Assembly: GCA_963700895.1 (NCBI GenBank)
Contig: CAVOZI010000008.1
Coordinates: 1 to 64,000, forward strand
Direction: 5' to 3'
DNA from: Anderseniella sp963700895
GTDB lineage: Bacteria > Pseudomonadota > Alphaproteobacteria > Rhizobiales > Aestuariivirgaceae
DNA: 64,000 nt
Program-made: the position numbers and the translations under genes
Shown here: positions 17,571 to 26,683 of the stretch, in pieces
How positions within the stretch are numbered: position 1 is the stretch's first letter
Layout: each line of letters starts with the position of its first letter
The notes under the pieces: generated by a model
What the model was told of the DNA's origin: nothing
Databases searched by the model: none
What the model saw: only the letters and a program-made list of their open reading frames with translations

Positions 17571-18980
17571 TTGAAAGCAACAGCTGCCCGCATGTCCGCC
17601 ACTGCCAGCCTGATGCGAGTGTTCCTCGCCTGCGTTCTCGTCACCGCCGTCCTGATGGCGCTGGCCCTGCCGGCCCGGGCGCTGGACGTCAAGGTGAGCG
17701 AATTCACCCTCGACAACGGTATGAAGGTAATCGTGATTCCCGACCGGCGGGCTCCGGTGGTCACCCACATGGTCTGGTACCGGGTGGGCTCCGCCGATGA
17801 GGAACTCGGAAAATCGGGCATCGCCCACTATCTCGAGCACCTGCTCTTCAAGGGCACCAAGCGGCTCAAGCCCGGCGAATTCTCCCGCATAATCCGCGTC
17901 AATGGCGGCGAGGACAACGCCTTCACCAGCTACGACTTCACCGCCTACTTCGAGCGGATCGCTGCCGACCGTCTGGAACTGGTGATGGACCTTGGAGCCG
18001 ACCGCATGGCCAACACCATCTTCAACGATCAGGACGTCAAGACCGAACTTGAAGTGGTCAAGGAAGAACGCCGCTCGCGCACCGACAACAACCCGTCTGC
18101 ACTGCTGGGCGAACAGCTCAACGCCGCCCTGTATACGGCCCATCCCTATGGCCGGCCGATCATCGGCTGGATGTCCGAGGTTGAGGGCCTGACTGCGGCG
18201 GATGCCAAGGCCTTCTACGCGAAGTATTACACGCCCGCCAACGCCGCGCTGGTGGTGGCTGGCGACGTGGAGCCTGAAAAGGTGCTCGAGCTTGCCCGCA
18301 AGTACTACGGCGTACTGAAGAACACTGCTGAAGTGCCGGAGCGCAAGCGCACGCTGGAGCCCTCGTTCATTGCGGCCAAGCGGGTGGACATGGCCGACAC
18401 GCGCGCTGCTGCTCCATTGATCTTCCGCAAGTACGTGGTGCCCGGTGTAAACCAGGCCGGGCCCGGCGTCAGCGAAGCGCTGGACATTGCCGGCGTGGCG
18501 CTGGGTTCCGGCTCGACCTCCTATCTCTACCGCGAACTGGTGACCCGTCAGGGCCTCGCTTCGCAGGTGTCCACCTGGTACCAGGGCGACACGCTGGATC
18601 ATGGCGAACTGTCGATCTCCATTTCTCCCGCGCCCGGGGCTGATGTGGCCAAGGTGGAGGAGGCGCTGGATGCAGCCCTCGCCAAGCTGGCCGGGGAGGG
18701 GTTTGATCCGGCGCTGGTCGAGCGCTCCCGCAACCAGCTGGTGGCCAGCACCATCTACGGTCTGGACAGCCAGTTCCGTCTTGCCTACCTGTTCGGTTCG
18801 GCGTTCGCGATCGGCCGCAGCGTTGAAGACACGCTCGGCTGGACCGACCGCATCCGCGAGGTGACGCCGGAGCAGGTGTCGGCGGCTGCGCGCGAATATC
18901 TGCGCATCGAGCGTTCGGCCACCGGCGTGCTGGTGCCGGAACGCAGCAAGGCGGCGGCTGCCGCGTCCACGGCCAACTGA
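17571..18980 (+). CDS. M16 family zinc metallopeptidase (active subunit)
   Basis: A pitrilysin-type insulinase-family peptidase with a signal peptide ending PARALDV. The inverted zinc motif HxxEH is present in HYLEHLLFKG, with the downstream third ligand in ELEVVKEERRSR. The C-terminal half is the usual repeat domain (GSGSTSYLYRELVTRQGLA). I prefer the TTG start at 17571, which has GGGGAGG about ten bases upstream; the frame also has ATGs at 17592 and 17613. It is followed 39 bases later by a second M16 gene lacking the zinc motif, and the two probably form a heterodimer in the periplasm. Confidence 0.88.
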   Translation: MKATAARMSATASLMRVFLACVLVTAVLMALALPARALDVKVSEFTLDNGMKVIVIPDRRAPVVTHMVWYRVGSADEELGKSGIAHYLEHLLFKGTKRLKPGEFSRIIRVNGGEDNAFTSYDFTAYFERIAADRLELVMDLGADRMANTIFNDQDVKTELEVVKEERRSRTDNNPSALLGEQLNAALYTAHPYGRPIIGWMSEVEGLTAADAKAFYAKYYTPANAALVVAGDVEPEKVLELARKYYGVLKNTAEVPERKRTLEPSFIAAKRVDMADTRAAAPLIFRKYVVPGVNQAGPGVSEALDIAGVALGSGSTSYLYRELVTRQGLASQVSTWYQGDTLDHGELSISISPAPGADVAKVEEALDAALAKLAGEGFDPALVERSRNQLVASTIYGLDSQFRLAYLFGSAFAIGRSVEDTLGWTDRIREVTPEQVSAAAREYLRIERSATGVLVPERSKAAAAASTAN

Positions 18981-19019
18981 CCTGTCCGTGCAACCTCAAA
19001 TTTTCGAAGTGAAGGCCCG

Positions 19020-20357
19020 ATGAAATCATTCAGAATTACGCTGGTAGCCCTGATTTTCGGTTTCTTGCAGGTCGTTTCGGCCAATGCATTCGAGATCAAG
19101 GAAGTCACGTCTCCGGGCGGCATCAAGGCGTGGCTGGTGTCTGACAGCACCATCCCGATGATCGCCATGAACTTCTCGTTCCGTGGCGGCACGGTCACCG
19201 ATCCGGCCGACAAGCAGGGTCGCGCCTATTTCCTTTCGGGCATGCTGGATGAAGGCGCTGGCGATCTGCCATCGGAGGCCTACCAGGAACGCATGTCCGA
19301 ACTGGCGATGCGGATGTCCTGGGAGACAGAACGCGAGCATTTCGAAGGCTCGTTCCAGACACTCACCGAGAATCGCGAGGCATCCTTCGAGCTGCTGCGC
19401 AAGGCGGTCAGCGCTCCGCGCTTTGATGTCGACCCCATGAACAAGGTGCGCGGCCAGATCCTCATCGGCATCAAGGCCGACAGCGAGTCGCCCAACCGGA
19501 TTGCTTCGAATGCACTGCTGACGACCATGCTGGGCGAGCATCCCTATGCCCGTGAGGAAAAGGGATCAGCCGAGAGTGTCGCGGCCATGCAGCCGGATGA
19601 CCTGCGCGATGCCTGGAAAGCGATGTTTGCGCGCGACCGGCTGCAGGTGGCGGTGGTCGGCGACATTTCCGCCGATGAACTGGCAGCCGTCTTGGACAAG
19701 GTGTTTGGCGATCTGCCCGAGACGTCCGAACCGATGTCCGTGCCCGAGGTCGATATACCGGCAAAGGGCTCCATCACCATCGTTGAGCGGGACATTCCCC
19801 AGTCGGTGATGTCGTTCGCCATGCCCGCCCTGTTGCGTTCCGATCCGGATTTCGTCACGGCTTACGTGATGAACTTCGTGCTCGGTGACGGCGGCTTCGG
19901 CTCGCGCCTGATGGAAGAGATCCGTGAAAAGCGCGGCCTCACCTATGGCATCTATACCGGCCTTGCGACTTGGGACAATGGCGGCCTGCTGATCGGATCC
20001 GTCTCGACCCAGAACGCCCGTGCAGGCGAGACGCTGGACGTGCTGCGCGCCGAACTGACGCGGATGGCCGAAGGCGGCCCGACCCAGGAAGAACTCGATC
20101 AGGCCAAGACCTATCTGACCGGTTCCTATCCGCTGCGTTTCGACTCCAGCAGCAAGATTGCCCAGCAGCTGCTCGGCATTCAGCAGGAGGACCTCGGCAT
20201 CGACTATGTCGAGCGCCGCAACGGATTGATCAACGCGGTGACGCTTGAAGACGCCAAGCGGGTCGCAAAGCGGCTGGTTCACCCCGAAAGCCTGACAATT
20301 TCCATTGTTGGCCGGCCTGAGGGCATTCCACTGAAAACCGGCGAAACGCCCGGTTGA
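19020..20357 (+). CDS. M16 family peptidase-like protein (inactive subunit)
   Basis: A 445-residue M16-fold protein with a signal peptide (FLQVVSANAFE). The position of the zinc motif reads GRAYFLSGMLDE, so HxxEH is missing and the subunit should be catalytically dead. The C-terminal half keeps the substrate-gripping Arg-Tyr type region (FGSRLMEEIREKRGLTYGIY). Such proteins pair with an active M16 partner, as in mitochondrial processing peptidase and bacterial two-gene M16 systems; the active partner is the preceding gene. Confidence 0.87.
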   Translation: MKSFRITLVALIFGFLQVVSANAFEIKEVTSPGGIKAWLVSDSTIPMIAMNFSFRGGTVTDPADKQGRAYFLSGMLDEGAGDLPSEAYQERMSELAMRMSWETEREHFEGSFQTLTENREASFELLRKAVSAPRFDVDPMNKVRGQILIGIKADSESPNRIASNALLTTMLGEHPYAREEKGSAESVAAMQPDDLRDAWKAMFARDRLQVAVVGDISADELAAVLDKVFGDLPETSEPMSVPEVDIPAKGSITIVERDIPQSVMSFAMPALLRSDPDFVTAYVMNFVLGDGGFGSRLMEEIREKRGLTYGIYTGLATWDNGGLLIGSVSTQNARAGETLDVLRAELTRMAEGGPTQEELDQAKTYLTGSYPLRFDSSSKIAQQLLGIQQEDLGIDYVERRNGLINAVTLEDAKRVAKRLVHPESLTISIVGRPEGIPLKTGETPG

Positions 20358-20447
20358 TCAAATCTGACCGTCAGGTTGGACGAATCTGTTAACGTGACCA
20401 TGCTAGACGGCGCGCATTGTATTTGCGTTTTCTATCAGGAGTTGCAG

Positions 20448-21764
20448 ATGTCACCTATCACGTCCTATTCGCACGATATCACCGGTTGCATGGAGGACCG
20501 CGTCGGCGCTGCCGGCCTGACGGAGGCGTTGCTTTCCTCTGCCATGGCACGTGCGGCGAAGGCGCGGGAGCGCGTTTGCGCCATGTACGATGATCGCGCC
20601 CTGCCGCTGCTGCGCCTGCCGGAACTGTCCATCGACATGGACGCCTTGCGCCAGCTGGCGGCCTTTTTGAAGGACGGCGCCACCGACATCGTGTTCCTTG
20701 GCACCGGCGGCTCGTCGTTGGGCGCCCAGGCGCTGGTGCAGCTGGCCGGGTACCGTGTGCCGGCCTGTGAAGCTGCACTTGGCGCACGCCTGCACTTCTT
20801 TGACAATCTCGACGCAGCGACAATGGCCGAGGGACTGGCCGCACTGCCGTTGCAGACGACGAAGGCATTCATTGTATCCAAGTCGGGTGGTACGCCGGAG
20901 ACCATGGTGCAGGCCCTGTGCTTGTTGGCCGTGCTGGCAGAGGCAGGCCTGAAGCCGGCCGATCACGTGGCAGCGCTCACTGAACCGGGCGATCCGGCTG
21001 CCAACCCATTGTTGAAGATGGCGCAGGCGCATGGGCTGATGTTACTTGATCATGACCCCAAGGTGGGAGGCCGCTTCTCGGTGTTGTCCAATGTCGGCCT
21101 GGTGCCGGCGCTGGTGGCCGGGCTCGACGCCGGTGCGGTACGGGCAGGCGCTGGTGAAGTGATGCAGGCGGTGCTGGCGGGCAACGACGCCGCGCCTGTG
21201 ACCGGGGCTGCCTTGTGCGTTGCCTTGCAGGAAGCGCGCGGCATGAACGTGTCGGTAATGATGCCCTATGCGGACCGGTTGCGGCTGTTCTCTGCCTGGT
21301 ATGCGCAGCTGTGGGCTGAAAGCCTGGGCAAGCAGGGGCTCGGCTCGCAGCCGGTTGCCGCTGCCGGCCCTGTCGACCAGCACTCGCAGATGCAGCTGTT
21401 CATCGATGGCCCGTCCGGCAGGCTGGTCAACCTGATTTCGCCCGCTACGGCGGGGCAGGGCCCGCGCCTGCCGGAAAGCCTGCGCGATGACCCGAAGCTC
21501 GCCTATCTCGCCGGGCGCACCGTGGGCGACGTCACCGCCTGCCAGCAGACCGCGGCTGCCGAGGTGCTGGTGCGCAATGGCCGGCCCGTGCGGGTATTTG
21601 CTGTGGACAAGGTGGACGAAAAGACCACCGGCGCACTGATGATGCACTTCATGCTTGAAACCATCATGGCGGGCTTCATGATGAACGTTGATCCATTCGA
21701 CCAGCCTGCCGTTGAACAGGGCAAGGTGCTGACGCGCGACTACCTGTCGGCGATGAGCACCTGA
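20448..21764 (+). CDS. pgi: Glucose-6-phosphate isomerase
   Basis: A 438-residue sugar isomerase. It has a SIS-type phosphate site (FLGTGGSSLGAQAL, then IVSKSGGTPETM), the conserved GGRFSVLSNVGL, and the C-terminal QHSQMQLFIDGP with catalytic His and Gln. It is shorter than E. coli Pgi (about 550 residues), as in the compact alphaproteobacterial form. The ATG at 20448 has AGGAG seven bases upstream; the frame opens 72 bases earlier without a good site. It interconverts glucose and fructose 6-phosphate. Confidence 0.9.
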   Translation: MSPITSYSHDITGCMEDRVGAAGLTEALLSSAMARAAKARERVCAMYDDRALPLLRLPELSIDMDALRQLAAFLKDGATDIVFLGTGGSSLGAQALVQLAGYRVPACEAALGARLHFFDNLDAATMAEGLAALPLQTTKAFIVSKSGGTPETMVQALCLLAVLAEAGLKPADHVAALTEPGDPAANPLLKMAQAHGLMLLDHDPKVGGRFSVLSNVGLVPALVAGLDAGAVRAGAGEVMQAVLAGNDAAPVTGAALCVALQEARGMNVSVMMPYADRLRLFSAWYAQLWAESLGKQGLGSQPVAAAGPVDQHSQMQLFIDGPSGRLVNLISPATAGQGPRLPESLRDDPKLAYLAGRTVGDVTACQQTAAAEVLVRNGRPVRVFAVDKVDEKTTGALMMHFMLETIMAGFMMNVDPFDQPAVEQGKVLTRDYLSAMST

Positions 21765-21813
21765 ACGCGCCGGGCTGTAACCTTCGGGCGGGGTGGGACC
21801 GCAAGTTCCGGGC

Positions 21814-23559
21814 ATGATCCGCAAGCTGTCAGAAAACACCATTAACCGCATCGCCGCCGGCGAGGTGATCGAACGGCCAGCCTCGGTGGTGAAGGAACTG
21901 GTGGAGAATGCGCTGGACGCCGGCGCCACTACCATCGATGTCACGCTGTCCGGTGGCGGCCGCAACCTCATCCGCGTGGCCGATGACGGCTGCGGCATGA
22001 CGGCAGCCGAGCTCGATCTGGCGGTCGAGCGTCACGCCACCTCCAAGCTCGCCGAGGATGACCTCGTCAACATCCGCACCCTCGGCTTCCGGGGTGAGGC
22101 GCTGCCCTCCATCGGTGCGGTGTCGCGGTTGCGCATCGTGTCGCGCCGGTCTGCCGGCGGCGAGGCGCACGAGATCCGGGTCGAGGGTGGCCGCAAGTTT
22201 CCGGTGCGTCCGGCCAGTCATTCGCGCGGTACCCTGATCGAGGCGTCGGACCTGTTCTTTGCCGTGCCGGCCCGGCTGAAATTCCTCAAATCCGAGCGCG
22301 CCGAGACGGCGGAAGCTGCCGACGTCGTGCGGCGGCTGTCACTCGCTCACCCCGACGTGCGCTTCACCCTCGCGTCCGATGGCCGCGAACTGGTGTCGCT
22401 GCGCACCGGCGACCGGCTGGCTCGCGCCCGCGCCGTGCTGGGTGACGAGTTCGCCGGCAATTCCATCGAACTGAAGGCGGCGCGCGAGGCTGTTGAACTG
22501 ACCGGGCTGGTGGGCCTGCCGACCTATACCCGCGCCCAGGCCAGCCACCAGTTCGTCTGCGTCAATGGCCGCCCGGTGCGCGACAAGGTCATTGCCGGCG
22601 CCCTGCGCGGCGCCTATGCCGACTTCATGATGCATGGCCGTCATCCTGCCGTTGCCCTGTTCATTACCCTGCCGCCGGAAGAGGTCGACGTGAACGTGCA
22701 CCCGGCCAAGACGGAAGTGCGCTTCCGCGATGCAGGGCTGGTGCACGGGTTGATCGTCGGCTCCATCCGCCAGGCGCTGGCCGGGGCCGGCATGCGCAGC
22801 CCGGCCAATGTCGCCGCCAGCACGGTAACCGCGTTCCGGCCGGAACCTCAGCCGCGCTCATCGCACGTCTGGACGCCGACGCCCCGGCCCGGCTTTGCCG
22901 AGACGCAAGCCTCGTTCGAGGCCTTCGCCCCGCCCTCCGCCGCCTCTGTTCAAGAGCCAGCACCTGCTGAGCAACTCGATGCGCCGCTGGGCGCGGCCCG
23001 CACCCAGCTGCACGAGAACTATATCATCGCCCAGACCCGCGATGGTGTGGTGATCGTCGATCAGCACGCAGCCCATGAACGTCTCGTCTACGAGAAGATG
23101 AAGGCGCAGCGCGCATCCGAAGGCGTCGTCACGCAAGCCCTGCTGGTGCCCGAGATCATCGACCTGGACCAGGCGTCGTGCGCCCGCCTGTTCGACGTGG
23201 CGGAGGAGCTTGCCCGCGCCGGGCTGGTGATCGATGGCTTCGGCCCGGGGTCCGTGGCAGTCCGCGAGGTGCCCGCGCTGATCGCCGGTGGCAACATCGC
23301 CAGGCTGGTCAGTGACCTCGCCGATGATCTCGCTGTGCTTGATCAGACCACTGGCGTGGAGGAACGCGTCGATCATGTGCTGGCGACGATGGCTTGTCAC
23401 GGCTCGGTGCGCTCGGGCCGCCGCCTCAAGCCGGAAGAGATGAACGCCCTGCTGCGCGAGATGGAAGCCACCCCTCACTCGGGCCAGTGCAATCATGGCC
23501 GCCCAACCTGGGTGGAGCTGAAACTGGCCGACATTGAACGGCTTTTTGGCCGATCATAG
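21814..23559 (+). CDS. mutL: DNA mismatch repair protein MutL
   Basis: A 581-residue GHKL ATPase: motif I IAAGEVIERPASVVKELVENALDAG, then DDGCGM and GFRGEALPSIGAVS, with NVHPAKTEVRF at the end of the N-terminal domain. A Pro/Ala-rich linker leads to the C-terminal dimerisation/endonuclease domain, which keeps the metal site DQHAAHERLVYE and the zinc-site motif CNHGRPTW. This MutL should therefore nick DNA itself, consistent with lineages lacking MutH. The start at 21814 (MIRKLSENTINRIAAGE) is the family start. Confidence 0.95.
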   Translation: MIRKLSENTINRIAAGEVIERPASVVKELVENALDAGATTIDVTLSGGGRNLIRVADDGCGMTAAELDLAVERHATSKLAEDDLVNIRTLGFRGEALPSIGAVSRLRIVSRRSAGGEAHEIRVEGGRKFPVRPASHSRGTLIEASDLFFAVPARLKFLKSERAETAEAADVVRRLSLAHPDVRFTLASDGRELVSLRTGDRLARARAVLGDEFAGNSIELKAAREAVELTGLVGLPTYTRAQASHQFVCVNGRPVRDKVIAGALRGAYADFMMHGRHPAVALFITLPPEEVDVNVHPAKTEVRFRDAGLVHGLIVGSIRQALAGAGMRSPANVAASTVTAFRPEPQPRSSHVWTPTPRPGFAETQASFEAFAPPSAASVQEPAPAEQLDAPLGAARTQLHENYIIAQTRDGVVIVDQHAAHERLVYEKMKAQRASEGVVTQALLVPEIIDLDQASCARLFDVAEELARAGLVIDGFGPGSVAVREVPALIAGGNIARLVSDLADDLAVLDQTTGVEERVDHVLATMACHGSVRSGRRLKPEEMNALLREMEATPHSGQCNHGRPTWVELKLADIERLFGRS

Positions 23560-23625
23560 AGGAGAAAGAATCGATGGCACCGTTTGAAGATTGGATTGTT
23601 AGTGCACTACGTCACTACGGGGGTA

Positions 23626-24788
23626 ATACCAACCGGCATTGATCAGTACCGATGCGCCCTGTCACGCAAGCCGATGGACATGATCTTCCAGGGCTGGTCG
23701 ATGAGGTTGTTCCAGGCCTGACATGACAGAGCGACAATATCGTCGTAGGAGCGGAAGACCCGATTGGACAGCCAGTTGTCACGCAGGTACTGCCAGACGT
23801 TCTCAACCGGATTGAGTTCTGGCGACTTCGGCGGCAGGAACAGCAGCGTGATGTTGCCGGGGACCTTGAGTTGCTTCGAGGAATGCCATCCAGCCTGATC
23901 GAGGATGAGGACGGCATGGGCGCCGATATCGACCTGGGCACTGATCTCGACAAGATGCGCATTCATGGCCTCGGTATCGCACCACGGCATCACCAGGCCA
24001 GCTCCCTTGCCTTTGGCCGGGCAGATGGCCCCGAAGATATAGGCCGATGAAGTGCGCTGGTCCTGCGGGGCTGATGGCCTGGTGCCACGCCGGGCCCAGC
24101 GCCGGGTGATCTTGTTCTTCTGCCCGATACGGGCCTCATCCTGCCACCACAGCTCTATCGCGGTGTCGGTCGGCAGGCCACATTGGATGGCGTCGATCTG
24201 TTCCGGGAAGCTTTTTTTTTAAAATGCTCTGCCTGCAGCTCGTTCTGGGCATGATGGTGTGGCCGGGCCGACAGCTTGCGGTAGCCCATCGCCTTCAACA
24301 TCCGCCCCAACGTGCTTTCATCAATGGAGATGCGGTACTCCCGGTACACCCACTGGACCAGGTCCTTCAGGCGCCAGCGCACCACCTCGTCAATCGCCGG
24401 GATTGGGCCACGCTCAATCAGCTCAACCAGCGCCTGCCGCTGTGCCTCGTTCAGCTTTGGCACCCGCCCGGGCGCCTTGCCATCCAGCAGGCCATCGGGA
24501 CCTCTGGCATTGAACCGCACCACCCAGTCACGGATGATCTGCGCCGTGACGCCGCCAACCTCGGCGGCAGCCCGGCGTGAGCCGCCATCATAAATACTCG
24601 CCAAGGCCAACAGACGCCGGGTCTGGTTGGCATCCTTCGATGCCCGGGCCAGAACCCTCATATCCGTGGCAGAGAAGTCAGAGCGAAGGGGTGTCGCAGC
24701 AACCATGGCAAACCTCCTGTTTGCCACATCGAGTCAGACAATCGCTGATTTGCCTACCCACTTGAGTCAACCACTACGCCGGTTGGTA
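23626..24788 (-). mobile_element. IS630-family insertion sequence
   Basis: A 1.16-kb element bounded by terminal inverted repeats (left end ATACCAACCGGC, right end reading inward TACCAACCGGC). It is flanked by the TA duplication expected for this family (TA at 23624-23625 and 24789-24790). It carries two overlapping frames on the minus strand that form a DDE transposase by frameshifting. Insertion interrupts a 77-codon gene. The ends differ by one base in register, so the boundaries could be off by a base or two. Confidence 0.88.
23643..24706 (-). CDS. IS630-family transposase (orfA/orfB, -1 frameshift)
   Basis: orfA starts at 24706 (AGGAGG upstream) with a helix-turn-helix region (SRRAAAEVGGVTAQIIRDWV, then RISIDESTLGRMLKAMGY). 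At 24212-24224 the coding strand reads TTTT followed by nine A residues. A -1 slip there joins orfA to a frame that opens KSFPEQIDAIQ and carries the DDE residues: Asp in WWQDEARIGQ, Asp in LILDQAGWHSS, Glu in SPELNPVENVWQYL. The fused protein is about 354 residues, the usual size. Without slippage orfA ends soon after as a 183-residue protein (stop at 24155-24157). Confidence 0.88.
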
Positions 24789-24968
24789 TAAGGCGAGTGT
24801 TGTGGCAGTCGCCAAGTTCATTTGGACCCATCATGAAGTGTCGTTACGCAAGGACGACGCTCTGTTTTTCACTTGGCAGTATAGAATGCGATGGGCTGCA
24901 ACAAGACTTCGAAAACGGGGAGTATTGAAATCAGCTGATAAGGTAGATCAGCGACAATGGGAGCTCGC

Positions 24969-26114
24969 TTAGTACCGTTTCAACCGGTCCAGCCCGTGCA
25001 CCAGCAAACCCGCCATCAGCCCCCAGAACGCCGCGCCAATGCCGAACGCGGCGATGCCGGAGGCGGTAACGATGAACGTGGCGGCGGCGGCAAACCGTGT
25101 TGCGGGCTGCTCGAAGGCTGAGGCGGTTGCGCCCATCAGCGGCGTGATCAGCGCCAGCCCCGCGACCGTGGCGATGATGGCTGGCGGCATGGCGGCAATG
25201 GTCGGAATGATCACCGGGCCGAACAGGCCAAGCAGCATCCAGATGGCAAAGTACGCGATGCCCACCTGCCAGCGCTTCGACTTGTCCGGGTGCACGTCGT
25301 CACCGAGGCAGATGGCGGCGGCAATGGCGGCCATGTTGAAGGTGTGCGCGCCGAACAGCGCCGCAATGGCCGAGCCAATACCGGTCACGCCGAGCGCCGC
25401 CGCCACCGGCGGGTGGTAACCGTTGGCCCGCAGTACCGCGAAGCCGGGCAGGTTCTGCGACGCCATGGTGACCAGATATAGCGGCAGGCCCAGCCCGATC
25501 AGCACTGCCGGGTTTAACGCCGGCGCGATGAAGACGAGCGGCGCGGCGTCAAGGCGAAAAGCCGGCCCCGGCACGCCGCCCAATGTGAACGCAATGGCCA
25601 GTCCCACGCCCAGCGCCGCCAGCACTGCGAAGAGCGGGTTGAACAGCCGTACCAGCACGAACACCGCAATCAGCGGCAGCGCCAGCCGCGGGTCTGCCAC
25701 CGCGTGCGTCGCGACGGCAATGCAGAAGGGCAGCAGCACGCCTGCCAGCATGCCCGAGGCAATGCCGGTGGGAATGGAGGAGACCGCCCGGTTGACCGGG
25801 GGCAGGGCGCCGGTCAGCGCAATCAGCACCCCGGCGAACACGAAGGCGCCCACGGCCTCGTTGATGTTGACGCCGGTCGAGGCCGCAATCAGCGCCGCTC
25901 CAGGCGTCGACCAGGCCAGCACCACAGGCACCTTCTTCCAGCTGGACAGAAGCAGCGAACCGATGGCCTTGGCGAAACACACCGCCGCGACCCATGACGC
26001 GGTCTGTGCGGCGTTGGCGCCAACGGCCTGGGCGGCTGCCAGCACCAGCGCGATGGTCGAGCCATAGCCGACCAGCGCGGCCACCAGCGCAGCCGATATC
26101 ATCGATGGACGCAT
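24969..26114 (-). CDS. BenE-family benzoate/H+ symporter-like membrane protein
   Basis: A 381-residue integral membrane protein with about twelve hydrophobic segments. Family patterns include YGSTIALVLAAAQAVGA near the N-terminus, WSTPGAALIAAS, and the repeat GFAVLRANGYHPPVAAALGVTGIGS followed by FGAHTFNMAAIAAAICLG. BenE proteins import benzoate, but no aromatic-degradation genes are nearby and the real substrate is open. The start overlaps the rsmD stop, so it is probably co-transcribed with rluB and rsmD. Confidence 0.85.
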   Translation of the reverse strand: MRPSMISAALVAALVGYGSTIALVLAAAQAVGANAAQTASWVAAVCFAKAIGSLLLSSWKKVPVVLAWSTPGAALIAASTGVNINEAVGAFVFAGVLIALTGALPPVNRAVSSIPTGIASGMLAGVLLPFCIAVATHAVADPRLALPLIAVFVLVRLFNPLFAVLAALGVGLAIAFTLGGVPGPAFRLDAAPLVFIAPALNPAVLIGLGLPLYLVTMASQNLPGFAVLRANGYHPPVAAALGVTGIGSAIAALFGAHTFNMAAIAAAICLGDDVHPDKSKRWQVGIAYFAIWMLLGLFGPVIIPTIAAMPPAIIATVAGLALITPLMGATASAFEQPATRFAAAATFIVTASGIAAFGIGAAFWGLMAGLLVHGLDRLKRY

Positions 26115-26683
26115 CAGCTTTCGTTCCCGCCGAATCTGAGTGTCAATACGCGGGTATCGCCATAGCGGCTGTCATTGAGCACTTCAAACACCTCGGGAAC
26201 CGCGATCTCGGCCTTGGCGGCTTCCTCCGCCACTACCACTGCGCCAGGTTCCAGCCAGCCGCCTGCCACCAGCGCCGCGAGCGACTTGTCCGTCAGTCCC
26301 TTGCCATAGGGCGGGTCCATGAACACCAGGCCGAACGGGCTCATCGGTGCGCAGGGGCCGAGCTTCGCCGCATCGCGCCGCCAGATCTTGGCCAGCCCGA
26401 CGACGCCCAGTTCATCCGCATTGCGCCGGATCAGGCCGCGCGCGGCCTCGCTGTCGTCGATGAACAGCACGTTGCGCGCGCCTCGCGACAGCGCCTCAAG
26501 TCCCAGCGCCCCGGTGCCGGCAAACATGTCGAGCACCCGCGCGCCATCGATTGAGAAACCTGCCACGCCATGTTCGAGCCGATTGAAGATGGCCTCGCGC
26601 ACCCGGTCCGTGGTCGGCCTTGTCGCGCGTCCGTCCGGTGAATGGATGGTGCGGCCCTTGAACTTACCGCCGACGATCCGCAC
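26114..26683 (-). CDS. rsmD: 16S rRNA (guanine(966)-N(2))-methyltransferase
   Basis: A 189-residue SAM-dependent methyltransferase. It opens VRIVGGKFKGRTI, with the family element RPTTDRVREAIFNRL, the SAM site VLDMFAGTGALGLEALSRGA and the catalytic MDPPYGKG. It methylates G966 of 16S rRNA. I chose the GTG at 26683 with a GGGGGAAG ribosome binding site; the frame opens further upstream only as a shadow of the Arg/Lys-rich tail of rluB. It overlaps the rluB stop by about 20 bases. Confidence 0.93.
   Translation of the reverse strand: MRIVGGKFKGRTIHSPDGRATRPTTDRVREAIFNRLEHGVAGFSIDGARVLDMFAGTGALGLEALSRGARNVLFIDDSEAARGLIRRNADELGVVGLAKIWRRDAAKLGPCAPMSPFGLVFMDPPYGKGLTDKSLAALVAGGWLEPGAVVVAEEAAKAEIAVPEVFEVLNDSRYGDTRVLTLRFGGNES

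Larger units (their letters stand above)
23574..24972 (+). pseudogene. Small winged-helix-like gene disrupted by an IS630 element
   Basis: The left fragment 23574-23625 reads MAPFEDWIVSALRHYGG with a GAGGAGA ribosome binding site just after mutL. The right fragment 24791-24972 reads ASVVAVAKFIWTHHEVSL through FFTWQYRMRWAATRLRKRG and ends WELA before a TAG. Removing the IS and one TA copy joins them in frame through a Lys codon, giving 77 residues. The pattern (GG, hydrophobic helix, FxxWQYRMRWAATxLRKxGVLK, WEL) resembles a compact winged helix such as the Mrr N-terminal domain. Function is unknown. The 3' end overlaps the convergent BenE gene by four bases. Confidence 0.7.
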
